Assembly (NCBI GenBank): GCA_035551935.1
Contig: DASZMJ010000520.1
Coordinates: forward strand, 1-9,176
Direction: 5' to 3'
DNA: 9,176 nucleotides
From: DASZMJ01 sp035551935
GTDB lineage: Bacteria; Planctomycetota; Planctomycetia; Isosphaerales; Isosphaeraceae
Shown here: one piece after another, positions 1 to 6,272 of the stretch
Numbering within the stretch: position 1 is the stretch's first letter
Layout of the letters: the number at the start of each line of letters is the position of its first letter
Made by a program: the position numbers and the translations under genes
Notes under the pieces: model-generated
Told to the model about the DNA's origin: nothing
What the model saw: the letters and a program-made list of their open reading frames with translations, nothing else
The model's database searches: none

Positions 1-35
1 CACGCGGAGCGTGCCCGCGACTGCGGCCTTCGGCA

Positions 36-77
36 TTCCCCCGGACATGCCCGGCGGTTAGAATCCGTCCCGACGGA
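36..77 (+). promoter_or_regulatory. weak candidate promoter with a small palindrome
   Basis: A TAGAAT hexamer at 59-64 lies 17 bp after TTCCCC at 36-41, which is a poor -35 match. A perfect 6-bp inverted repeat, TCCGTC-CC-GACGGA, covers 64-77, where transcription would begin. This would give a leader of about 60 nt before the lipase start at 130. The -35 box is weak and planctomycete promoters are poorly defined, so this is only a suggestion. Confidence 0.25.
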
Positions 78-129
78 CGCGGACAAGGACGGTCCATCGT
101 TTCGCAACGAGGGAAGGACCCCTCGCCCC

Positions 130-1416
130 ATGACGACCCGGCGACGGGCGCGACGACTCGGCCCCTGGCTTTTCCTGGCGCTCTGCCTGCCCGGCTGCGC
201 CGCCATGCGCCGACGCGCCGACGACCCCGACCTCCGCCCCGCCGCCGACGGCTTCGCCGACACCGCCGACGGCTGGCACCTGGGCATCCGCCACATCCGG
301 CCCGAGCAGCCCGACCCCGGCAAGCTACCGGTCGTGCTCTGCCACGGCATGGGTCTGAATAGCACCTTCTGGACGATCGCCGGCGGCAATCACCTGCCCA
401 ACCAGCTCGCGGCGCGGGGCTACGAGGTCTTCATCGTCGACATGCGCGGGTCCGGCGCCAGCCACCGCGACGGGCTCGTCGGCGTCGTCAACCGCGGCCT
501 GCGCGAGACCCCCCTGCTCGAGTTCGGCGAGGGGAGGTGGACGATGGACGACGAGACGAAGTACGACGTCCCGGCCGTCCTCGATTACGTCGCCCGCGCC
601 ACCGGCAAGGACCGGGTCAACTGGGTCGGCCACAGCCTCGGTGGCATGCTGATGCTGGCGTACCTCGAGACCTCGAATCGCCCCGAGCGGATCGCCAACT
701 TCGTCGCCATGGGCAGCCCGGCGACGCTCGCCCCGGCGCCGCACGCCGAGCTGATCCGGGCCAACAAGGGGCTCCGCCTCATGCTCCGCGGCATCAGCAC
801 CGGCCGGATCGCCCGGCCGATGATGTACGTCCGCCTGCCGGGCCTCGAGCGCATCGACCGCTTCTATTACACCGCCGCCAACGTCGACCGCCGCACGATC
901 GAGCGCTTCTACGGCTACACCCTCGAGAACCCCGGCCGGGGCGCCTTGAAGCAGCTCGAGACCTACCTCCGCACCGGCCACCTCGTCTCGGCCGATGGCA
1001 AGTTCGATTATGCGAACAATCTGAACCGCGTCACGACGCCGATCCTCGTCGTCGCCGGGGAGGGGGACCTCCTCGCCGACATCCCCTCGACGTTGAGCAC
1101 CTACTACGCCCTCGGCAGCAAGGACAAGACCCTGGCCCGCTACGGCCGGCAGGACGGCCACCACGCCGACTACGGCCACTGCGACATCGTCTGGAGCCGC
1201 TACGCCCCGACCGAGATCTTCCCCGACGTCGGCGACTGGCTCGACCGCCGCCAGCCCCGCCCGGGGCGTCGCCCCTCGGGCTCGAACTCAGAGGGCGGCC
1301 CGCGCGTGCTGCCGAGCCCGCAGGGCGTCGAGGCAGATGACCGACCAGCTCTCGAAGCCGTCCCCCAGCCCATCCAGCTCCCCGAGCCGGACGAAGCCGG
1401 CGTCCGCCAGCCCTGA
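130..1416 (+). CDS. alpha/beta hydrolase lipoprotein, acid-lipase-like
   Basis: Probable lipid or ester hydrolase anchored in the envelope. Residues 1-23 form a lipoprotein signal: an Arg-rich start, a hydrophobic stretch and LPGC with Cys23 as the lipidated residue. The fold is readable: oxyanion-loop HG at 72-73, GHSLGG at 167-172 with Ser169 as nucleophile, GEGD with Asp313 as likely acid, and YGHCDIVW with His350 as likely catalytic His. The stretch MDDETKYDVPAVLDYV just before the nucleophile elbow, and the GHCDIVW segment, resemble eukaryotic-type acid lipases (YDLPA..D and HLDFIWG), so I place it there rather than with haloalkane dehalogenases or simple esterases. The ATG at 130 is preceded by GGAAGGA about 11 nt upstream. 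The lipase fold ends near residue 374. Residues 387-428 are Pro-rich, lie antisense to the Nudix gene and are probably not part of the original enzyme. Substrate is unknown. Confidence 0.85.
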   Translation: MTTRRRARRLGPWLFLALCLPGCAAMRRRADDPDLRPAADGFADTADGWHLGIRHIRPEQPDPGKLPVVLCHGMGLNSTFWTIAGGNHLPNQLAARGYEVFIVDMRGSGASHRDGLVGVVNRGLRETPLLEFGEGRWTMDDETKYDVPAVLDYVARATGKDRVNWVGHSLGGMLMLAYLETSNRPERIANFVAMGSPATLAPAPHAELIRANKGLRLMLRGISTGRIARPMMYVRLPGLERIDRFYYTAANVDRRTIERFYGYTLENPGRGALKQLETYLRTGHLVSADGKFDYANNLNRVTTPILVVAGEGDLLADIPSTLSTYYALGSKDKTLARYGRQDGHHADYGHCDIVWSRYAPTEIFPDVGDWLDRRQPRPGRRPSGSNSEGGPRVLPSPQGVEADDRPALEAVPQPIQLPEPDEAGVRQP

Positions 1417-1923
1417 CTCGCGCGGGGCGACCTCGGGCCGCTCCAGGTCGTAGACGTGGACCACCCCCAGGTGGACCCGGCCGACGGGCGTGGCGTCGTC
1501 GTTGATCAGGCCCAGCCGCGTCATCGTGCCCGGGCTGCCGACGGCGACCTCCTCGTCCAGCTCTCGCCTCAGGGCCATCTCGTACGCCTCGAGCGTCGCC
1601 TCGCCGTCCGCGTCGGTCTCCTCGACGTGCCCGCCGACGCCGATCGACCGCTTCCGGTGCAGGCGCGCCTCCCCTTGCGAGGTCCCCCTCGTGTAGCAGA
1701 AGACCGCATCCCCGCACCGAAAGATCACGTACGGGATGATCTGCTTGTAATCCGTATCCTCTTCCGCCTCCGCCCGCACCATGAACCTGGCCTTGTCGGG
1801 CACGAGCAGTTCGCCGAGGTAGCGTTCCGCCTCGCCCGAGAACCCCTGGAACCTCCCCAGCCGGTCCAGCTCGCTCGCCGGCACGACCAGCACCCTCTCG
1901 GCCATCTTGCCCTGCTCGCTCAC
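1288..1923 (-). CDS. Nudix hydrolase, COG4112-like (MutT family)
   Basis: A 211-residue protein of the Nudix superfamily, which cleaves nucleoside-diphosphate-linked substrates using Mg2+ held by acidic residues. The core of the Nudix box is REL-D-EE at residues 120-125 with Glu112 in the expected place upstream, after the GGHVEE segment at 97-102. Compared with the canonical GX5EX7REUXEEXGU box, the first Gly is about eight residues further from Glu112, and Ala127 replaces the second Gly. A GGH..E..D layout of this kind is what I recall for the COG4112 'predicted phosphoesterase' group. I chose the GTG at 1923 because GGAGGGG sits about 8 nt upstream; an ATG at 1905 is the alternative. The last 43 codons overlap the convergent lipase gene. 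I found no clear promoter between 1924 and 2130. Substrate is not predictable from the sequence. Confidence 0.85.
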   Translation of the reverse strand: MSEQGKMAERVLVVPASELDRLGRFQGFSGEAERYLGELLVPDKARFMVRAEAEEDTDYKQIIPYVIFRCGDAVFCYTRGTSQGEARLHRKRSIGVGGHVEETDADGEATLEAYEMALRRELDEEVAVGSPGTMTRLGLINDDATPVGRVHLGVVHVYDLERPEVAPRESGLADAGFVRLGELDGLGDGFESWSVICLDALRARQHARAAL

Positions 1924-2138
1924 CGTCGCCCCCTCCGTCGCGCCCGGACCCCGACCGGGGGCGCACCGCCCCCATTCCCACGCTAAACATCGGCCGCTGG
2001 CCTGGTCCACCTGTGACCCCGCCGGTCCCCTCGAAAAGTGGCCACCCCTTGTCGCCCTGATGTTACGTTCCGCGACGGGGTTGGACACCGTTATGGGGAA
2101 GGGATCGGGCAAGATGGGACCTGTGTCGCGGGGCACGG

Positions 2139-2221
2139 GCGAAGCGGTCGGGTAGCTGGGGCCGCAGGCCCCGGCGCCGGGGGACCTGGGCCTGCGGCCC
2201 CAGCCACCCCGACCGCTTCGC
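2139..2221. repeat. long imperfect inverted repeat (hairpin)
   Basis: The left arm at 2139-2171 and right arm at 2188-2221 are complementary over 32 base pairs, with one bulged base and one mismatch, around a 16-nt loop. The arms begin with GCGAAGCGGTCGGG and end with GGGGCCGCAGGCCC. It lies 216 bp upstream of the Nudix start and about 370 bp beyond the stop of the beta-helix gene. There is no T-run after either arm, so a classical intrinsic terminator is not obvious. A small non-autonomous repeat element or a bidirectional transcription block are both possible. Confidence 0.8.
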
Positions 2222-2276
2222 GGGACAGTGGCTGATGCACCTCGGCTGACCGACGCCTCATCTGCCGCAGCACGCC

Positions 2277-2532
2277 GGCGCGGAACGAACCGAACGGGGC
2301 AATGGGCGGGCCGGGGGAACTTTACGGGCCAGGCCCCTCGGCGCGGAACGAACCGAACGGGGCAATGGGCGGCCCGGATCGACCTTGAGGCGCGAGGGCC
2401 GGCGCGGGGTCGAGCCGCGCGGAACGAACCCACGACGCCCCGATGTCCGGCGCGGAACGAACCGAACGGGGCATTGGGGACGGTGGGCAAGCCTTGCCGG
2501 CGCGGCTCCCGCGCGGAACGAACCGAAGGGGC
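2277..2532 (+). repeat. cluster of five GCGCGGAACGAACC repeats (array A)
   Basis: Five copies share the core GCGCGGAACGAACC, with the ACGAAC part starting at 2285, 2348, 2424, 2457 and 2518. Copies 1 (2277-2309) and 2 (2340-2372) are identical over 33 nt, including a GAACGGGGCAATGGGCGG extension. Copy 4 (2449-2479) differs by one base in that extension; copies 3 and 5 keep mainly the core. Spacings are 63, 76, 33 and 61 nt, mostly near multiples of 31, but the spacing is too irregular and the spacers too short or variable for CRISPR. Open frames across it arise only because the repeat lacks stops. The rest of the 1924-2592 spacer holds the inverted repeat at 2139-2221 and no gene I can support. 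Confidence 0.85.
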
Positions 2533-2592
2533 TGCCCTTACTCCGGCGGGTTGGCCGGGCCTACAGGGGCCCGGCGGGGACTCGTGCTCCGG

Positions 2593-4485
2593 TCAGGGCG
2601 CGCCCGCGATCAGCCGCGGGGTGTACTTGACCTGCGCCAGGCTCGGGTCGGCGAAGTCCAGGAGGATCGTCGCCGGCCCGTTCTCGAGGTTGATGATGAC
2701 GTAGGGGCTGCCGCTCGGCAGCGTGGCGGCGGTCGTGCCCGCGGCGTTGGCCAGCGTCACGCCGGACGGCAGGCCGTCGAGCGCCAGGTCGATCGTCCCG
2801 CCGAACGCCGGGCCGCCGACCTGGGCGACGGTGACGACCTGGACGAAGTGGTGGTTGACGCGGTTGTAGCGATAGCCGCTGAACTGGATGCTCAGCCGCA
2901 CAAAGGGGGCCGAGTCAGCGACGGTGCCATTGGTGCCGGACGAACCGCCGGTGCCGGCGGCGGTGCCGACGTTCGGGCCGATCGTGCCGTTGGCGACGAT
3001 GGTGCCGGCATCGCCGGAGAGATTGGCACCGACGGCATTGCCGCCGCCGCCGGAGTTGTCGTCGGGCGCAACGTTGCCGCCGAAGGTCTGATTGCCGGTG
3101 ATCGTCGTGTTGAGGACCGTCAGGCCCACGCCGCCGGCGACCCCGCCCCCGGCCGTCGAGCCGCCGCTGCCATCCGCGCCCTCGTTGCCGATGATCGGGA
3201 TGGTGTTGCCGTCTTGATCGTAGGTCTCGCCCACCCCGCCGGCGCCTCCCGGCGCGCCGAGCCCCCCTTGGGCTGTATTCGCCGTGACCGAGCTCGCGGT
3301 GACGGCGACGGGGCCCGCGCCGGCCTCGACGTTGATCCCGCCGCCAGCGGCGGATCCGCCGCGGCCGCCGGCGCCGCCGTCGTAGCTCGAATATGGGTAA
3401 GGCGAAAGGTCTCCGCTGGTGTCGGCGTCGCCGCCGGAGCCGCCGGAGCCGCCGGTCGCGGAGTTGCCGGTGATCGTGCTCGACTCGATCGTCGCGGTGC
3501 CGCCGGCGACCTCGATGCCGCCGCCGACGGCCATCCCGCCGTTGCCGCCGTCCTTGCCGTCCGGCGTGAAGAACTGGTACCCGCCGGGCCCCCCGAAGTC
3601 GCCGTTGGCGCCGGTGGCGGAGTTGCCGCTGACGGTGCTATCGAGGACCAGCAGCCGGCCGGCGGTGACCGCGATGCCGCCACCGGCCGCGTCGCCGCCC
3701 CAGGCCCCCGGCAAGCCGGGGGGTTGCTGCTGCACGAACACATCGATGCCTGCCGCCGCGTTCCCCGAGATCGTGCTCCCCTCGATGGTCACGTCGCCGC
3801 CGGTGCTCGCGATGCCCCCGCCCTCGGCCGGCGGGGCATCGTCGCCGGGGTAGTTGCTGGTGTCGTACACGCTAATTGACTCGAGGCCGTTGCCCGTGAT
3901 CGTGCTGCCGACGACGGTCAGAGTGCCGCCGTCGTTCCAGATGCCGCCCCCGTAGACCGGGAAATCCTGGAGGAAGCCGCCGCCGACATGGACGAAGTTA
4001 TTCGAAACCGTGGAATCGTCGAGCGTCAACGACCCCATGTTCAGGATGCCGCCCCCGCCGCCCGAGTCGCCGCGCGGGTCATCCACGAAGACCTCTCCGT
4101 TGGTGATCGTCAGGCCGGAGATCGTCGCGGTGACCCCCGCGTCGACGGTGAAGACGGTGCCGTTCCCGCCGCCGTCGACGGTCAGGTCCGAGGCGCCGAG
4201 GCCCTGGATCGTCAGGTCGGTCTTGATCTCCAGGCCGTACGAGAGGCCGATCGTCGACCCGTTGAGCGTCGGGTCGAAGGTGATGACGTCGCCGGGCGCG
4301 GCGGTGTCGATGGCGTCGCGCAGCGACCCGGGGCCGCTGTCGTTGGCGTTGCTCACCACGCTCAGCAGCGCCCGGCCCTCCAGCGCCTCGACGAGCCAGG
4401 CGCGGCGGGGCCTCCGCGCGGGCCGGGGGCGGTCGGCGCGCGGGCGATGGGTGGGGCGGGGAGGGAGTTCGGGAGAAGTGCGCAT
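2593..4485 (-). CDS. secreted right-handed beta-helix protein with planctomycete surface motif
   Basis: A 630-residue surface or secreted protein. Residues 1-29 are Arg/Pro-rich and are followed by AWLVEALEGRALLS (29-42), the N-terminal motif common on planctomycete extracellular proteins. Next comes NANDSGPGSLRDAI (47-59), the CSLREA/polymorphic-repeat type opening, then DVITF and LTIQG strands and a long Gly-rich stretch with repeated ITGNxA, STVSGNSA and GGGI turns (about 90-520), typical of a parallel beta-helix of the pectate-lyase or adhesin type. Residues about 528-630 form a C-terminal Ig-like module (SGYRYNR, LALDGLPSG, GSPYVIINL, QVKYTPRL) often found at the ends of such planctomycete proteins. 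I see no catalytic residues that would prove polysaccharide lyase activity, so adhesion or a matrix role is equally likely. The ATG at 4485 has GGAGG 8 nt upstream; an ATG at 4773 would add 96 implausible residues. Confidence 0.85.
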   Translation of the reverse strand: MRTSPELPPRPTHRPRADRPRPARRPRRAWLVEALEGRALLSVVSNANDSGPGSLRDAIDTAAPGDVITFDPTLNGSTIGLSYGLEIKTDLTIQGLGASDLTVDGGGNGTVFTVDAGVTATISGLTITNGEVFVDDPRGDSGGGGGILNMGSLTLDDSTVSNNFVHVGGGFLQDFPVYGGGIWNDGGTLTVVGSTITGNGLESISVYDTSNYPGDDAPPAEGGGIASTGGDVTIEGSTISGNAAAGIDVFVQQQPPGLPGAWGGDAAGGGIAVTAGRLLVLDSTVSGNSATGANGDFGGPGGYQFFTPDGKDGGNGGMAVGGGIEVAGGTATIESSTITGNSATGGSGGSGGDADTSGDLSPYPYSSYDGGAGGRGGSAAGGGINVEAGAGPVAVTASSVTANTAQGGLGAPGGAGGVGETYDQDGNTIPIIGNEGADGSGGSTAGGGVAGGVGLTVLNTTITGNQTFGGNVAPDDNSGGGGNAVGANLSGDAGTIVANGTIGPNVGTAAGTGGSSGTNGTVADSAPFVRLSIQFSGYRYNRVNHHFVQVVTVAQVGGPAFGGTIDLALDGLPSGVTLANAAGTTAATLPSGSPYVIINLENGPATILLDFADPSLAQVKYTPRLIAGAP

Positions 4486-4782
4486 CCCTGGGGCCTCCGC
4501 GATCGCGCCCGGACCGGGGTGGGCAGGGCGACGATCCTGGAATCCGCTTCCGCACCGCGAAGGCCGGCGGGATCGGGAGATCGTCGGACGTCGAAGGGGG
4601 CGACGCCGCAAGGCGCCGCGGTCCACCGCGGCATCCCGTCGCGCGGCAAGATCTAAGGATCGAGCGCATCCTACGGGCGGCATCCATCCTCTACAAGAAT
4701 CCACCCAACCCATGTTGCCCGAAAGCAACGAACCTCCATCGCGTTGCCAGACGCGGGAACGGGGGCGATGCACCCATCATAT

Positions 4783-4825
4783 TCATGGAACATTCCCATG
4801 ATAATCCCGTGGATACTCCCGGCAA
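4783..4825 (-). promoter_or_regulatory. candidate promoter and overlapping operator-like palindrome
   Basis: Read on the minus strand, TTGCCG (4825-4820) and TATCAT (4803-4798) are separated by 16 bp, a fair sigma70-like pair. It would drive the beta-helix gene from about 4790, leaving a leader of some 300 nt. An inverted repeat, TCATGG-N7-CCATGA, covers 4783-4801 and overlaps the -10 box, so a repressor site is possible. This short AT-rich patch stands out against its GC-rich surroundings. Confidence 0.4.
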
Positions 4826-5196
4826 ATGGCGGGCCCGCGCGTTTTTCCCGCCGGTTTCCGGCCGGGATTCCAACTAGGGAGGGGAGGGAACGACCTCGGG
4901 AGGGGCCTCGTGTGCGCCCGACTCTCGCCCAGGAGTGCCGAAGACCTCGGTTCGGACGGGTTGATGGGCCCGGTGCCGTTGCGCAGAGGAGACGAGACGA
5001 TGGGGCCGCGGCGCGAACAGATCATGGAACCATGCTTGATGTCACGCGACCCCAGGAACGCCGCGCCGGCGGAATTCGCTCGGAACAGTCTCCGCCGGGC
5101 GTGCCCACCATCTCCCTGGGGTCGGCCGTTGCCGAGGATGGTGGCCGCCGGGGTTGGATTCCGAGCCAGCGACCTCGACCCTCGGCCCCGATTTTT

Positions 5197-5610
5197 CGGA
5201 ACGAACCGACCGACCACTTTTGTTCACTTCGCCCAGGGGCACGGGGATCGTGGATCGAGGCCGTCGCGGCGCGAGACGAAGCCACTTCGGTCGATGGGGC
5301 CGGGGACGCGGGCGGGCGCAGGACGAGGCGTCGGCGCGAAACAAACCCACTTCGGGGCCCGTGGCGGAAAAAACGAACCCAATTCGGGCCTCGGCGCCGC
5401 CAAAACGAACCCATTTCCGGCCAGTCGGCGCCGAACGAACCCAAACCTGGGGGAAATGGGTGATTTGGGCGAAAAATGGAGGAGAGATCCAGGAAGTTGG
5501 CTGTTGGCCTCGTCCCGGCGCCGAACGAACCCACCGACCACCCCAGCCCCCGGTCCCCGGCCGCCGGCCCCCACGCTCTCCGAACGAACCCACCGACCAC
5601 TTTTGTTCAC
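5197..5610 (+). repeat. cluster of GAACGAACCC repeats (array B)
   Basis: At least seven copies of an (A)ACGAACCC core begin at 5201, 5341 (ACAAACCC), 5373, 5405, 5435, 5525 and 5584, with a decayed copy (ACGAAGCC) at 5276. The four middle copies have a 32, 32 and 30 nt period. The first (5197-5227) and last (5580-5610) copies match at 29 of 31 positions and share CCGACCACTTTTGTTCAC; the copy at 5521 shares CCACCGACCAC. The core is the same as in array A at 2277-2532 and has the same orientation. Successive copies fall in different reading frames, so this is not a repeat protein. It has no CRISPR-like constant repeat and spacer lengths. Confidence 0.85.
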
Positions 5611-5840
5611 AAGGGCCGGCGGCCATGCCCACCTCCTTGAGGGTGGGCGGGGGCGTGTCGAGGGGTTTCGGGAGGGGCGATTGGCGGTGGCGTTGGGTCG
5701 GGCCGCTCGTGTACAATCGATGCGAACGGAACGAGCTCGGCGCGAAGAACGACGGGTCGGCGACGAAGTGCTGTGCGTCGTGGGCGCGCCGCGTGGCCGT
5801 GCCGAGGGGTGGGGTGGAGCGGTTGGAGCCGGGGACAGTC

Positions 5841-6164
5841 ATGGACCTTCGACGGCGGCGGGCCGACGAGATCTCGGGGGCGGTCTGGCTGATCGGCCTG
5901 GGCGTGCTCCTGATCACGGGCTACTGGTGGCCGGGCATCCTCTTCGTCATCGGCGCCGGCATGATCGTGCAGGCCCTGGCCGAGGGCCGGGCCTGGTACG
6001 CCTCGCAAGGGGCGCTCTGGATGTTCGGCCTGGGCATCTGGTTCGCCACCGGCGCGCCGATCGGCGCGCTGTTCATCGTGCTGGGCATCAGCGCCCTGCT
6101 CGGGGCCATCTTCCGACCGCCGCCATTCGCCAAGAAGCCGCCCGCGGACAACTATCTCGAATAA
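5841..6164 (+). CDS. small membrane protein, LiaF/DUF5668-like transmembrane region
   Basis: A 107-residue integral membrane protein. After a basic N-terminus (MDLRRRRADE) there are about four hydrophobic segments, near residues 11-27, 30-47, 57-71 and 73-91, then a polar tail ending FAKKPPADNYLE. The pattern ISGAVWLIGLGVLLI...WWPGILFVIGAGMI is like the LiaI/LiaF transmembrane region (DUF5668), and the second half repeats it loosely as GALWMFGLGIWF...GALFIVLGISALL, suggesting an internal duplication. The N-terminal Arg cluster predicts a cytoplasmic N-terminus. The ATG at 5841 is preceded by GGGGA about 6 nt upstream; in-frame upstream extension runs into the repeat array and is not convincing. 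A 24-bp hairpin starts 14 nt after the stop. In Firmicutes the related domain belongs to envelope-stress sensing; whether that applies here is unknown. Confidence 0.75.
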   Translation: MDLRRRRADEISGAVWLIGLGVLLITGYWWPGILFVIGAGMIVQALAEGRAWYASQGALWMFGLGIWFATGAPIGALFIVLGISALLGAIFRPPPFAKKPPADNYLE

Positions 6165-6178
6165 TTCCGTTCGCAGGA

Positions 6179-6244
6179 GGCCCGGCCGAGAACGGCGACT
6201 GGCACCTCGAAGACTCGGAGCCAGTCCCCGTTCTCGGCCGGGCC
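6179..6244. repeat. 24-bp inverted repeat, possible terminator
   Basis: The arms at 6179-6202 and 6221-6244 pair at 23 of 24 positions around an 18-nt loop. Each arm holds the sequence GGCCCGGCCGAGAACGG or its complement, followed by a GACTGG end. It starts 14 nt after the stop of the membrane protein gene and ends 28 nt before the next start, so it would act as a transcription block or attenuator between the two genes. No T-run follows, so it may instead be a dispersed repeat element. Confidence 0.8.
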
Positions 6245-6272
6245 CGCGACGAGTCGCGAGGGATCGCCCGCG

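Larger units (their letters stand above)
4486..5840. other. 1.35-kb gene-poor region
   Basis: I find no gene I can support here. The open frames on both strands are rich in Arg, Pro and Gly, lack any recognisable domain or ribosome binding site, and several run through the repeat cluster at 5197-5610. What it does hold is the leader and candidate promoter of the beta-helix gene (4486-4825), a short palindrome CATGG-AA-CCATG at 5023-5034, and repeat array B. The last 230 bp (5611-5840) form the upstream region of the small membrane protein gene; a TACAAT at 5712-5717 has no properly spaced -35 partner. A small RNA cannot be excluded from sequence alone. Confidence 0.6.

Noticed and set aside
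325..1179. Long open frame antisense to the lipase
   Set aside because: It mirrors a gene with clear catalytic motifs; its translation is Val/Ala/Gly/Asp/Arg-rich without domains, as expected from the opposite strand of GC-rich codons.
2277..2532. CRISPR array
   Set aside because: Copies have variable length, spacing is irregular, identical units extend into the 'spacers', and there is no cas gene nearby.
2443..3879. Plus-strand open frame opposite the beta-helix gene
   Set aside because: Ala/Gly/Val/Arg-rich shadow of a gene with clear beta-helix repeats and a good ribosome binding site.
4486..4773. Longer N-terminus of the beta-helix protein from the ATG at 4773
   Set aside because: It would add 96 low-complexity residues before the planctomycete N-terminal motif, whereas the ATG at 4485 has a well-placed GGAGG.
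5693..5717. Promoter TTGGGT...TACAAT ahead of the small membrane protein
   Set aside because: The boxes are only 13 bp apart, and the next TTG-like hexamer is 25 bp away; neither spacing fits sigma70.
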